Part shown: positions 26,731 to 35,636 of the stretch, in pieces | How the letters are laid out: the number at the start of each line of letters is the position of its first letter | Numbering within the stretch: the stretch's first letter is position 1 | Assembly: GCF_004745645.1 (NCBI RefSeq) | Contig: NZ_SRMB01000007.1 | Span: forward strand, 1 to 64,000 | Direction of reading: 5' to 3' | DNA: 64,000 nt | DNA from: Hymenobacter metallicola | GTDB lineage: Bacteria; Bacteroidota; Bacteroidia; Cytophagales; Hymenobacteraceae | Notes under the pieces: generated by a model | Told to the model about the DNA's origin: nothing | Seen by the model: only the letters and a program-made list of their open reading frames with translations | Databases searched by the model: none | Made by a program: the position numbers and the translations under genes

Positions 26731-28704
26731 TTACCGGATTATCTCAAACCAGCCTTTGTAGCTGGTGCCATCCTGCAGCTGGCACAGATAATAGTACACT
26801 CCACTGCTGCTGCCGTCCCCGCTGTAAGCGTTCTGATAATCTTCAGTTTGGTACACGCGCCGGCCCCAGCGGTTAAAAATAGTCAGCTTGGTATTGGGGT
26901 GGCGGGCCAGATTATCAATCTGAAACACGTCGTTCTGTCCGTCCCCGTTGGGCGTAATGACGTTGTAGAACGCCAGGCACCGGTCGTCGGGCCCGATGCT
27001 GAGCGTGGTGCGGCAGGTGGGAGACGCGGCGCGGGCAACTTGCAAAGTTGCCGTGAGGCCTTTGGTAATGTCTACCTGCACCGAGTTGGTCCCCTGCCCG
27101 CTGGTAATACTGCCCCCGCTGATGCTCCACTGATACGCACCGGCCGGCCCCGCAACGGAGTAGCTCAGGCCGGTATTAGCCGCCAGACAGTAGGCGGCGG
27201 GCCCCGAAATGGCGGGCTCAGCCTGTACTTCCACGGGGTGGGCCACGGTGTCGGTCAGGCAGCTGGCCTCCAACACACCCCGCACCGCTACCGAGCCTTT
27301 GCCGGCAGCCGGCGGCCATAGCACCTGCACCGAGCGGCCCGTGGCGTCGCCCTGCACCTGCCCGCCGCGCACCGTCCAGCTGTAAGCCCCGAAGGTGGGG
27401 CCGTTGGCCGTGTACGTAACTGCCGTGCCCACGCAGAGCACGGAGTCGCCGCGGATGCGCAGGCCGGAGGCGGGCCGCACGATGCGCAGGCGAAACACGC
27501 CCACCACCATTTTGCTTTCACAGGCCGAGTCGGCTACGGTCACGATGATATCGTAGGGAGCCGGGCGGGCCATGCCGCAGCTGGGCGTGATTTGAAAAGT
27601 ACCGGTTACGCTGCCCTGGCCCCGCACCCGTACGCCCATCAGGGGGCCAATGGGGCTACCCGGCCTACCGTTTACCGTGGCCTGAATCGGACCGGGCCCG
27701 TCGAGCAGCACACTGGTTACTTCCATTGTCAGGCGCCGGGCCTCGGGGTCGGTGGCCGTCAGCTCGAACGTAGCGGTTTGCCCCTCGGCCGCCAGCACTT
27801 CCCGGCGCGCCAGGGTGGCCGGCGCAAAGACGGGCGCCAGGTTGTTATCGGCGCATTCCCGCACGACGATCTGAATATCGCGCCGGAGCCGGCCGAGCAA
27901 GATTTCCCGGCCGTTCACCATGCGGTACTCGCGCACATCGATGGCCAGCAGAAAGGTGCCGAGCTCGGCGCTCCAGTACTTGGCCAGCCCGCTGCGGGCG
28001 TCAATGGCGGCATAGCCCCGGTTGCCGAAGGGCTGAGTGGGGTTGTAGCCGGGGGCATACGACACCGACGTGCCTCCCTGGGAATACGGCGTGCCGAAGC
28101 TGTAGCTGAGCCGGTCGCCGTCCGCATCGTAGGCATTATTGAGCACCAGGCCCGTATCGGCCCGGCAGATAACGACCAGGGCGTCGCTGGAAAAGGCCGG
28201 GGAGGAATTCGGCAGCATCGGCGGCGCCATTTCCACCGACAGCCCCATACGCTCATTCAGCGGGTCGCGCAGGTTGGTAATGCCCGCGTTGCGGTTGCCG
28301 AGGCTAAACTCGGCCAGGTAGCCCAGCGGCACGCCGGGCAGGCTAACGGTTGTCTGATACACGGCCAGCGTAACGCCCGGCGCATTGGTGGGGGCGCAGC
28401 TTGGGAGGCGAATGGGAGTAATTTCAGCGTAGCTGTTGCGCTGAATTACGGTCCGCACCAAGACGGCCTGGCCGGCCTCCAGGGTGCGCACATTGATGGT
28501 CAGGGTCGGATTGCCGGTCGGGCTGGTCGCGGTGTTGTAATAAATTCGGGTGGTTATCTCGTAGCGGAAAGGCGTTGACACGGGCCCGTTGCTGTCCAGA
28601 TACTTATAGGTCATTTCGCCCCCCACCAAGTGGTTGGCCACCGCGGGCAGAAGCTTCAGGCCCAGCAAGCAGACCAAGACCCAAATACGTAAAGCTGTGC
28701 GCAT
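26731..28704 (-). CDS. Gliding motility-associated C-terminal (CHU_C) domain protein, T9SS type B cargo
   Basis: 657 residues. Signal peptide (about 1-23), then an N-terminal region typical of this surface-protein family (NHLVGGEMTYKYLD, YEITTRIYYNTA), PKD/Ig-like repeats in the middle (about 440-570), and a CHU_C domain at the end (NVITPNGDGQNDVFQI, IFNRWGRRVYQTEDY, GVYYYLCQL). The last domain directs type B T9SS export. The ATG at 28704 starts the signal peptide; the frame upstream to 28821 is not signal-like. Probably a cell-surface or adhesin component. Confidence 0.87.
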   Translation of the reverse strand: MRTALRIWVLVCLLGLKLLPAVANHLVGGEMTYKYLDSNGPVSTPFRYEITTRIYYNTATSPTGNPTLTINVRTLEAGQAVLVRTVIQRNSYAEITPIRLPSCAPTNAPGVTLAVYQTTVSLPGVPLGYLAEFSLGNRNAGITNLRDPLNERMGLSVEMAPPMLPNSSPAFSSDALVVICRADTGLVLNNAYDADGDRLSYSFGTPYSQGGTSVSYAPGYNPTQPFGNRGYAAIDARSGLAKYWSAELGTFLLAIDVREYRMVNGREILLGRLRRDIQIVVRECADNNLAPVFAPATLARREVLAAEGQTATFELTATDPEARRLTMEVTSVLLDGPGPIQATVNGRPGSPIGPLMGVRVRGQGSVTGTFQITPSCGMARPAPYDIIVTVADSACESKMVVGVFRLRIVRPASGLRIRGDSVLCVGTAVTYTANGPTFGAYSWTVRGGQVQGDATGRSVQVLWPPAAGKGSVAVRGVLEASCLTDTVAHPVEVQAEPAISGPAAYCLAANTGLSYSVAGPAGAYQWSISGGSITSGQGTNSVQVDITKGLTATLQVARAASPTCRTTLSIGPDDRCLAFYNVITPNGDGQNDVFQIDNLARHPNTKLTIFNRWGRRVYQTEDYQNAYSGDGSSSGVYYYLCQLQDGTSYKGWFEIIR

Positions 28705-29005
28705 AGAGAAGGAAAAACGGGCTGGATGTATCAAGATACATATTCGACAGAAAAGCCGGGGACGGTTGCCCGGCACAACTCGGAGTTCATCTTTTTTCCT
28801 GGCCCCTTTCACACCCTGCACAGGCTGCTAATTATCCCTTAGTGAGGAGCTTACTACTGTTGAGCCACCAAATTGTATACGGTCCAGATGTCCTTCCTTG
28901 CCGTACGCACAGGTGGCTAGATGCGGCCGGACTCACCGAACCGCCTACAGCCGGCCTGTTCATTAGGGCAGGTGCGCATTCATTCACCACTTTATTCTTA
29001 CTCGT
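28705..29005. other. Divergent intergenic region
   Basis: 301 bases between the CHU_C gene (minus) and the manganese catalase gene (plus). It holds the palindrome at 28726-28741, listed separately. No clear promoter box was found for the catalase. Confidence 0.4.
28726..28741. promoter_or_regulatory. Palindromic operator-like site
   Basis: Seven-base arms ATGTATC / GATACAT around AA, 22 bases before the ATG of the CHU_C gene on the minus strand. The size fits a dimeric regulator site; no regulator is identified. Confidence 0.3.
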
Positions 29006-29929
29006 ATGATTCTTCGCCTCGATGAATTGGCAATAGACCTGCCAAAGCCCAAAAACCCTTCGGCCAACGACGCCGCCGCTATTCAGGAGCTGCTCGGGGG
29101 TAAATTCGGCGAGATGAGCACGCTGATGAACTACACGTTCCAGTCGTTCAACTTCCGGGGGCGCAACCGGCTCCGGCCCTTTTACGCACTGACTTCCGCT
29201 ATTGCCGCCGAAGAGTTTTCCCATATCGAGGCTGTAAGTTACGCCATCAACCTGCTGCTAACCGGAGTGAGTGAGCGGGGCACCGACCCCGTACCCGGCC
29301 CGCTGGCCGGGGCAGCCGATGCCCGCAACACCTACCACTTCCTTGCCAGCGGCCAGGCCGCCCTGCCCTTCGACTCGATGGGCAACCCCTGGACCGGCCA
29401 GTACGTGAATAGCTCGGGCAACCTGCGCCTGGATTTGTTGCACAACTTCTTCCTGGAGTGCGGGGCCCGGGCCAATAAGATTCGGGCCTACGAAATGGTA
29501 ACCGACCCCTGCGCCCGGACCATGGTGGGCTATCTGCTGGTGCGCGGGGGCCTGCACGTGTATGCCTACGCCAAGGCCCTGGAGGTTATTACGGGCGTCG
29601 ATGTGAAGAAAATTATGCCCGTGCCCCCGCTCTCGAATGCCAAGTTTCCCGAAGCCCGCAAGTTTATGGAGCACGGCCTGCACCGCCAGCTCTACACTTT
29701 CTCGCCCAATGCCTACCAGGAGGCCGGCCTGATCTGGAATGGCAAGCACCCCGAGGATGGCTCCCCGCTGGAAGTAGTGGAAGGCGCCATTAAAGGCGTA
29801 CCCTACCCTGTGCTGGAGGAAGAACCCCAGCTCAACTCGCCCGGCGAAGACGATTTTGATCCGCAGATGTTCAAGGATATTGCCAAGAAGCTGGGCCTGT
29901 CGAACGAGTGGAAGCAGCGCCACGGCTAG
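29006..29929 (+). CDS. Manganese catalase family protein
   Basis: 307-residue ferritin-like di-manganese catalase that splits hydrogen peroxide. The five metal ligands are readable: Glu36 (GKFGEMSTL), Glu70 and His73 (AEEFSHIE), Glu151 (FLECGAR) and His184 (GGLHVYAYA). Length and the C-terminal extension with a proline/acidic-rich end match the family. No signal peptide, so cytoplasmic. It stands as a single gene with its own terminator. Confidence 0.92.
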   Translation: MILRLDELAIDLPKPKNPSANDAAAIQELLGGKFGEMSTLMNYTFQSFNFRGRNRLRPFYALTSAIAAEEFSHIEAVSYAINLLLTGVSERGTDPVPGPLAGAADARNTYHFLASGQAALPFDSMGNPWTGQYVNSSGNLRLDLLHNFFLECGARANKIRAYEMVTDPCARTMVGYLLVRGGLHVYAYAKALEVITGVDVKKIMPVPPLSNAKFPEARKFMEHGLHRQLYTFSPNAYQEAGLIWNGKHPEDGSPLEVVEGAIKGVPYPVLEEEPQLNSPGEDDFDPQMFKDIAKKLGLSNEWKQRHG

Positions 29930-29968
29930 TAGCTGCGGAGTCTTTTCCGACCGAGGCATGTTCTGTAC

Positions 29969-30003
29969 AGCCGGGTTCCACTACCGTGGAGCCCGGCTTT
30001 TTC
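29969..30003 (+). terminator. Rho-independent terminator after Mn catalase
   Basis: Stem agccgggttccac / gtggagcccggct with one G-T pair, then a T-run. Confidence 0.88.
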
Positions 30004-30139
30004 CTTTCTTCCGGTTAGCTAGGGCTTAGGCAGCCCACTTGATTTGCTGACTTACCCTTTCTATTTATAACTATTTACTTATTAGATAGATACTATCTAA
30101 GTCCAAGCATAAACCGAAGACATTATCTGCCGCTAATTC

Positions 30140-30170
30140 ATTAGCCGTCAAGGAATTTACATTAGGTTTG
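30140..30170 (+). promoter_or_regulatory. Candidate promoter of the T9SS surface protein gene
   Basis: TAGGTTTG at 30163-30170 fits TAnnTTTG; TTAG at 30140-30143, 19 bases upstream, is a partial match to the distal element. The surrounding 100 bases are AT-rich. Confidence 0.45.
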
Positions 30171-30225
30171 CAGGATATATCAATTCGGAATTACTTCCAA
30201 CCCTGCTCCCCACTGCCGTTTCTTG

Positions 30226-32448
30226 ATGAAAACATCTTCTATCCTTACTACAGGCCTATTGCTGACGGCCCTGCTCAATGCACAAGTGCCCCAGGCGCGC
30301 ACCCTGCCGGCCGGAACGAGTGCGGTCCGCCCCAGCATTGCCGCTCGCCGGGCCCAGCCGGCCGACGTAACCACCACCTTGTCTGGGCCCGCCACGCTGG
30401 GAGCCGGGGTGTCGTCGGGCACGTTCACGGTCGTATTTTCCAACAGTGGCCCCGCCGATGCTTTCGACGTAACGCAGGTGGTTACGCTGCCCGCCGGCTC
30501 GACCATGACGACAGCACAGCTGGCGGCTCTGCCCGGCACGGCTACGTACACCAACGCCACGCAGACCATTAACTTCGGCACCACGGTGCTGGCCCGCAAC
30601 ACCAACAAAACGTACACTTTCAGCTTCACGGCCCCTACTACCCAGGGCAGCTACTCGCTGAGAAGCCAGACCAGCACCAGCACCGACCAGCCCAATAACC
30701 AGGACCCGGATCAGGCAACGCTGAACGTGACGGTAACCGCCGCCAACTTCTTTGTCACCAACGACGACAGCAACGAAGTACCGGCCGGGGCTACCAAAAC
30801 GGGCAACGTTATCCTCAACGACCCCAACCCTTCTAACCTAGCCAACAGCGCCTTCAGTGCGCAGCTAGTAACGGGTCCGGCGCACGGCTCGCTCACCCTA
30901 AATCCTGACGGCAGCTACAGCTACACCCCCGCGGCGGGCTACCTGGGCCCCGACAGCTTCACCTACCGCATCAACGTATCCAGTGCTACGCCCCCAAACT
31001 CCAACGTTTCGACCGTAGCCCTGAATGTGTACGATGCCAGCCTGGTGTGCCTGAGCGGCACGGGCACCAACCTGCTCGTCAACCCCAGCTTCACGGACGG
31101 CAACACGGGCTTTACGTCGGCCTACGGCTATGCCGGCACGGGCAGCACCAGCCTGGTGCCCGAAGGCAAATACATGGTGGGGGCTAATGCCGGCAACTAC
31201 CACAACAACTTTGCGGGAACTGGCCGCACCGGCACCAACGACAATTTCCTGATTGTCAATGGCTCGGCTGACCTAAGCGCCGTGTACTCGCAAACGGTGA
31301 CTGTGCAGCCCAACCGCTACTACACCTTTTCGGCTTATGCCTCGAGCGTGAATACGGGCAACCCGGCTCAGCTCGGGTTTGTCATCAATGGCAAGTCAAC
31401 CTCGACGGTAACGACCCTTTCTACTGAGCTCAACACATATGTGCGCATTTCGGACCTCTGGTTTTCGGGCAGCAACACCTCGGCCGTAATTGAAATCCGG
31501 GACGTCAACAAGGTAGCCAGCGGCAACGACTTTGGCGTGGATGATGTGTACATGGGCACCTGCGCCGTGTCGTTGACGGCCAACAACGTGCGCAACGCCC
31601 GGATGAACAACAAGCTGGCAACTCAGGGCGTGTCGGCCCTGAGTGCGACGGTAACCAACGGCCCCGGCGTGGGCAGCTTCACCATCCAGACCCTACCTGA
31701 TCCAGCCAGTGGTGTACTTTACCTGAATGGCGCGGCCGTGCTGCCGGGCCAGGTCATTCCGCTAAACCAGGCCAATCAGCTCAGCTTCGACCCCGCCGAG
31801 GGCTACGTGGGCGACGCCTTTTTCACGTACTCGGCCACCGATACCAGCGGCTCGGGCAGCAACAACACCGCCACGTTCACCATTCCGCTGGAAAGCGCGC
31901 CCCTGCCCGTGGAGCTGGCCGCTTTCGAGGTACGGGCCGTGGGCAACGTGGATGCCCAGCTAAGCTGGCGCACGATTCAGGAAGTGAACAACGACCATTT
32001 CGACGTGGAGCGTAGCTTCGACGGGGAGGTCTTCGCGCGCCTGACCACCCTGATGGGCCGCGGCACCACGAATAGCGCCGCTCAATACTCGTATACCGAC
32101 GCGGGCGTGGGCCGTAGCCACAGCGGCTCGGTGTACTACCGTCTGCGTCAGGTCGACCACGACGGTACGACTACCTTCTCGCCCACCCGGGCCGTAACGT
32201 TTGCCGGCACCAGCAGCTTGTTTTTGCCTAACCCCACTACCGGGGCCGGCCTTCTGGACCTAAGTACCGTACCCGCCGGCTCGTACCAAGTTACCTTTAT
32301 CGACGCGGCGGGCCGCCAGGTGCTCAGTACGGCCCTGGCCGGCGGCCAGAAGCACCCGCTGCAACTCAACCGCCTGGCCCGGGGCACCTACCAAGTAGTT
32401 GTGCGCGGCCAGGGCGTCAAGCTCAGCCAGCGCCTGATTCGCGACTGA
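30226..32448 (+). CDS. Ig-like/DUF11-type surface protein with T9SS sorting domain
   Basis: 740 residues: signal peptide (1-about 20), a DUF11-type domain (about 45-165, GPADAFDVTQVVTLPAGSTM), a cadherin/Ig-like segment with the common SLTLNPDGSYSYTPAAGYLG motif (about 180-265), a lectin-like central region (about 275-445), a second Ig-like block ending before LPVELAAFEVRAVGNVDA, and a type A T9SS sorting domain (about 665-740). The first ATG is 30226, one codon after an in-frame TTG. Likely a cell-surface adhesin; ligand unknown. Confidence 0.85.
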   Translation: MKTSSILTTGLLLTALLNAQVPQARTLPAGTSAVRPSIAARRAQPADVTTTLSGPATLGAGVSSGTFTVVFSNSGPADAFDVTQVVTLPAGSTMTTAQLAALPGTATYTNATQTINFGTTVLARNTNKTYTFSFTAPTTQGSYSLRSQTSTSTDQPNNQDPDQATLNVTVTAANFFVTNDDSNEVPAGATKTGNVILNDPNPSNLANSAFSAQLVTGPAHGSLTLNPDGSYSYTPAAGYLGPDSFTYRINVSSATPPNSNVSTVALNVYDASLVCLSGTGTNLLVNPSFTDGNTGFTSAYGYAGTGSTSLVPEGKYMVGANAGNYHNNFAGTGRTGTNDNFLIVNGSADLSAVYSQTVTVQPNRYYTFSAYASSVNTGNPAQLGFVINGKSTSTVTTLSTELNTYVRISDLWFSGSNTSAVIEIRDVNKVASGNDFGVDDVYMGTCAVSLTANNVRNARMNNKLATQGVSALSATVTNGPGVGSFTIQTLPDPASGVLYLNGAAVLPGQVIPLNQANQLSFDPAEGYVGDAFFTYSATDTSGSGSNNTATFTIPLESAPLPVELAAFEVRAVGNVDAQLSWRTIQEVNNDHFDVERSFDGEVFARLTTLMGRGTTNSAAQYSYTDAGVGRSHSGSVYYRLRQVDHDGTTTFSPTRAVTFAGTSSLFLPNPTTGAGLLDLSTVPAGSYQVTFIDAAGRQVLSTALAGGQKHPLQLNRLARGTYQVVVRGQGVKLSQRLIRD

Positions 32449-32469
32449 GCCGGACTTGGCTTACGCCTT

Positions 32470-32506
32470 CAGCGCCCTTTCCACTGCGGGAAGGGCGCTT
32501 TTTTTA
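32470..32506 (+). terminator. Rho-independent terminator
   Basis: Stem agcgcccttcc-type arms (agcgcccttt / aagggcgctt) followed by a T-run. Confidence 0.88.
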
Positions 32507-32595
32507 TGTCCCCATCCGTGCGGCCTTTTTCAGAATAATTTGTCTGTTAATCAGTATCTTAGAAAGATAACCCCCACTCTTAACCCACGACAGCT

Positions 32596-33387
32596 ATGAA
32601 CAATCAAACTGCCCTGATTACCGGCGCCTCCAGCGGCATTGGCTTCGAGCTGGCCCGCTGCTTTGCCCGCGACGAATACCGCGTAGTACTGGTGGCCCGC
32701 CACCTCGATGAGCTACGGGAAGCGGCCCGCTTGCTGCAGCAGGAGTTCTGGGGCGTGGAGGTAGTGCTGCTGCCCTGCGACCTGAGTCACCCCGAAGCCG
32801 CCGAGCAGCTCTACGCCGAAACTACCCGCCGCGGCCTAGTAGTTGAGGCGCTGGTAAACGACGCGGGCTTTGGCGAAACGGGGTTCTTTACCGACACCGA
32901 CATGCAGACGGAGCTGAACATAATTCAGGTGAATGCCGCGTCGTTGGTGCACCTGACCAAGCTCTACCTGCGCGACATGGTGGCCCGCAACGAGGGCCGG
33001 ATTCTACAGGTGGGCTCGGTGGCATCTTTTGCGCCCAGCCCCTGCCAGGCCGTGTACGCGGCCACCAAGGCCTTCGTGCTCAGTTTCACCGAGGCCGTGC
33101 AGCACGAGTTGCGCCAGCAAAAGTCGGCCGTGACGATGACCATTCTCTGCCCCCCGCCCACCGATACTAACTTCTTCCATGTAGCCCACGCCGAGCATAC
33201 CCGCGCGGCCAGCCACGCGGCCTCGGCCCGCGCCGTGGCCGAGGAAGGCTACGACGCCCTCATGGAAGGAGCGGCCCGCTCCCTGCCCACGCTGGGCGCC
33301 AAAGTCAACTTCTTCTCCAGCCTGCTGCTGCCCGACTCGGTATTGGCCACGCTGATGAACACGCAGGTGCACGCGGTAGCAAAGTAA
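32596..33387 (+). CDS. SDR family NAD(P)-dependent oxidoreductase
   Basis: 263-residue classical short-chain dehydrogenase/reductase. The cofactor motif TGASSGIG is at 9-16, and the catalytic set is Ser141, Tyr154 and Lys158. The NDAGFGETGFF segment replaces the usual NNAG with NDAG. The substrate cannot be told; the closest pattern is the DltE/YqjQ-type general SDR. It is a single gene with its own terminator. Confidence 0.88.
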   Translation: MNNQTALITGASSGIGFELARCFARDEYRVVLVARHLDELREAARLLQQEFWGVEVVLLPCDLSHPEAAEQLYAETTRRGLVVEALVNDAGFGETGFFTDTDMQTELNIIQVNAASLVHLTKLYLRDMVARNEGRILQVGSVASFAPSPCQAVYAATKAFVLSFTEAVQHELRQQKSAVTMTILCPPPTDTNFFHVAHAEHTRAASHAASARAVAEEGYDALMEGAARSLPTLGAKVNFFSSLLLPDSVLATLMNTQVHAVAK

Positions 33388-33721
33388 GCCGGCTTCCCTC
33401 TGAGCCCCACGCCTGCCCGCCATCCGTGGTGAGCAGGCGTCTTTTTTTAAGCTAGGCGCTACCGTTGTGCGCGGCGGGCCGGGCCGGATATTTCTTACTA
33501 ATCTTACGGCCATATATATAACCTGGCAGGAGCCGCAAGACCACCACGACCCGGTTATTGCCAGGGCGCTGGCCGTAATCCGCTAGAAACAGCGTAGTCT
33601 GATGGTTACTGAGTTTTTTAGGACCTTCCATTTTGCCTAAGCCGCTTTCAAGAGAACTGCGGCCGGAATTTGCGCGTTAGTGCCTAACTTACCCCTGCCC
33701 AAGCTTTTTTAGTTGAATCGA
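33388..33721. other. Intergenic region
   Basis: 334 bases. The first part is the SDR terminator (33409-33448). The remainder should carry the promoter of the ImmA/IrrE-type gene, but the TTTG at 33669 and the TAACTTAC at 33685 are too close to form a standard promoter. Nothing else recognised. Confidence 0.4.
33409..33448 (+). terminator. Rho-independent terminator after the SDR gene
   Basis: Stem acgcctgc / gcaggcgt with a 16-base loop and a seven-base T-run. Confidence 0.85.
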
Positions 33722-34261
33722 ATGCCCGCTTTGTCCACTTCCGAAATCCAGATGCTGAGCCGCAAGGAAATAGAGGCCCGGGCCCAGGCTGTGCTTCAGC
33801 AGGCCAACGCGGGCATGCTGCCCATCGACCCGGTGAGCCTGGCCGCGGCCCAGGGCATTACGGTGCACAACGCCGAGTTTGCTCAGGACAACCTCTCGGG
33901 CATGATTACCAAGCAGGGCAATGGCACTATTATCCTGGTAAAAGGCTCGGACCCGGCCAGCCGCAAGCGGTTCACCATTGCCCACGAGCTGGCCCACCAC
34001 TTTCTGCACCTGCAGGATGCCACGGGCTCGTTTGTCGACAACACCATCAACCTGTTTCGGGAACAGTTTCCCGATGCCACGCCCGACGCCGACCGGGCCC
34101 GCGAAACCGAGGCCAACCGCTTTGCGGCCGCCCTGCTGATGCCCGAGCCGCTGATGCGCCGCGAATTTGCCCACAACCCCGACATCGACTACCTGGCTTG
34201 GCGCTTTGGGGTGTCGGAGCAGGCCATGGGCTACCGCATTGCCGAACTAGGATTGCGCTAA
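33722..34261 (+). CDS. ImmA/IrrE family metallo-endopeptidase
   Basis: 179-residue zinc metallopeptidase of the COG2856 family. The zinc site H88-E89-x-x-H92 sits in FTIAHELAHHFLH, and the third ligand is probably the acidic RETEANRFAAALLMP segment. Family members cleave repressors (ImmA, IrrE) or serve in toxin-antitoxin and stress pathways, usually together with an XRE-type regulator. Here no helix-turn-helix domain or gene is attached. The next gene follows after two bases. The TTG at 33713 is a possible longer start; the ATG at 33722 is chosen. Confidence 0.88.
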   Translation: MPALSTSEIQMLSRKEIEARAQAVLQQANAGMLPIDPVSLAAAQGITVHNAEFAQDNLSGMITKQGNGTIILVKGSDPASRKRFTIAHELAHHFLHLQDATGSFVDNTINLFREQFPDATPDADRARETEANRFAAALLMPEPLMRREFAHNPDIDYLAWRFGVSEQAMGYRIAELGLR

Positions 34262-34263
34262 GC

Positions 34264-34677
34264 ATGCCGCAGGACCTTCTCAACGCCCTGCCTCCCGAGC
34301 TGCGCGACCAGGTAGCGGCCGTCGGTGAGCAAGTCAACCCCGGCGAGCTGGAGTCGTTTGAGCGCCTGACCCGGGCCCGCGACCAGAGCTACAAGCTGCA
34401 AACCCTGGTAACGGCCTGGAAGCTGCAGCATGAGGCCGAGCGTACCCTGCGCCAGAAAGTGGCCTGGTATATTCTCGGGGCCCTGGCCTTTCAGATTCTG
34501 CTGGTCAATACCTGCTTTTTCCTCATTGGCGTCAACGTGCTCCACGTCGATGCGGGCCTGTCGAAAATCTTCGTGCTGGCCGTCTTTACCGAAATCGTGT
34601 CGATGGTGCTCATCGTGCTGCGCTACCTGTTTCCGCAGGTCGGCAACGAGTTTTTGCAGCTCATCAAGGACTTGTAA
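34264..34677 (+). CDS. Two-helix membrane protein, partner of the ImmA/IrrE-type protease
   Basis: 137 residues. A charged, helical N-terminal half (about 1-65, rich in Glu, Arg, Gln) precedes two transmembrane helices (about 70-90, WYILGALAFQILLVNTCFFL; about 100-120, IFVLAVFTEIVSMVLIVL). It begins two bases after the protease stop, so the pair is almost surely one operon. I recognise no family. A membrane effector or substrate controlled by the protease is a possibility, not shown. Confidence 0.75.
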   Translation: MPQDLLNALPPELRDQVAAVGEQVNPGELESFERLTRARDQSYKLQTLVTAWKLQHEAERTLRQKVAWYILGALAFQILLVNTCFFLIGVNVLHVDAGLSKIFVLAVFTEIVSMVLIVLRYLFPQVGNEFLQLIKDL

Positions 34678-34748
34678 AAGTACCGGGCGGGGTGGCCAAA
34701 GTTGGCCGCCGGCCGTTTCAGGAGTTGCTCCCTTTCTTCTGCCAGGCC

Positions 34749-35525
34749 ATGATTGTTCGGGAAACGCCTACCAGCTTTATCTGCATCGACCAGCACGACC
34801 ACGCCCAGATTTCCGGAACGCTGGCGGCGCACTGGCAGCCCAGGTACTTCGAAGGCACCACCTGGCGCCCCGCCGTAGAGCTGGCCGCTGCCCAGCACGA
34901 CCGGGCCTGGATTCCCCTGGATGCGGCTCCTATCTGGAACGAGGCGGCCCAGGTGCCCCACTCCTTTCTCGACTACCCCCCGGCGCCCAAAGTGCAGCAC
35001 TACCAGCAGGGCATCGACGAAGTGGCGCAGCTGGCTCCCTACGCGGCCCTGCTCTGCAGCCTGCACTACACGGCCTTCCCGGATTTGGCCAAGCATGCGG
35101 CGGGCCGGGCCTTTCTGGCGGCCGAAGCCCAGCGCCAGCAGCAGCTCAAGCGGGAGCTCCAGCTGACCACGCCCGCGCAGGAAGCCGACTTAGCCTTTCA
35201 CCTGCAACTAGTCAAGTTCACGGATAATCTTTCGCTCTACGTTTGTTTGAACGAGCCCGGAGTCCGCAAAGAGCAGGAGTATCCCTGGTTTCGGCAGGGC
35301 ATTCCTTCCTCCGACCAGTTTACTTTCGCCCGGCAGCAGCTTGTGCAAGCCGCCTGGCACGGGCCCGATACGGTGGAGCTGCGGCCGTCCCCGTTCCCTG
35401 AGGTTGTCCCCGTTCGGCTACGCTACCGCCAGGTGCTAAAGTCGCGCCTGGCGACGGTGGGCCTGCGGCACAGCTTGCAGGAAGCGCCGGTGCACGAGCA
35501 GGAATTCCAGTTTATCAGCGCCTGA
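34749..35525 (+). CDS. DUF3891 family protein
   Basis: 258 residues. The start MIVRETPTSFICIDQHDHAQ and the SGTLAAHW, AQHDRAW and FTDNLSLYVC segments match DUF3891. Conserved histidines (DHAQ, QHDRAW) and acidic residues suggest a metal-binding, HD-like helical fold, but the activity is unknown. It starts about 70 bases after the membrane protein gene on the same strand, so it may belong to the same transcript. The ATG at 34749 is chosen over the open frame from 34692 because it gives the family N-terminus. Confidence 0.8.
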   Translation: MIVRETPTSFICIDQHDHAQISGTLAAHWQPRYFEGTTWRPAVELAAAQHDRAWIPLDAAPIWNEAAQVPHSFLDYPPAPKVQHYQQGIDEVAQLAPYAALLCSLHYTAFPDLAKHAAGRAFLAAEAQRQQQLKRELQLTTPAQEADLAFHLQLVKFTDNLSLYVCLNEPGVRKEQEYPWFRQGIPSSDQFTFARQQLVQAAWHGPDTVELRPSPFPEVVPVRLRYRQVLKSRLATVGLRHSLQEAPVHEQEFQFISA

Positions 35526-35556
35526 GCCACACGACACCTTACTTCCGCTACCAGCT

Positions 35557-35613
35557 GAAGCCGGATAGGCAGCCCACCCGTTGGTACAACGCGCGAGCTG
35601 CCTATCCGGCTTC
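35557..35613. terminator. Long hairpin between convergent genes
   Basis: A perfect 17-base stem (gaagccggataggcagc, 35557-35573, mirrored at 35597-35613) with a 23-base loop. No T-run follows on either strand, so it is a transcript-end hairpin of uncertain terminator strength. Confidence 0.6.
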
Positions 35614-35636
35614 CTGCAAGCAGTTGAGCCTGTTGC

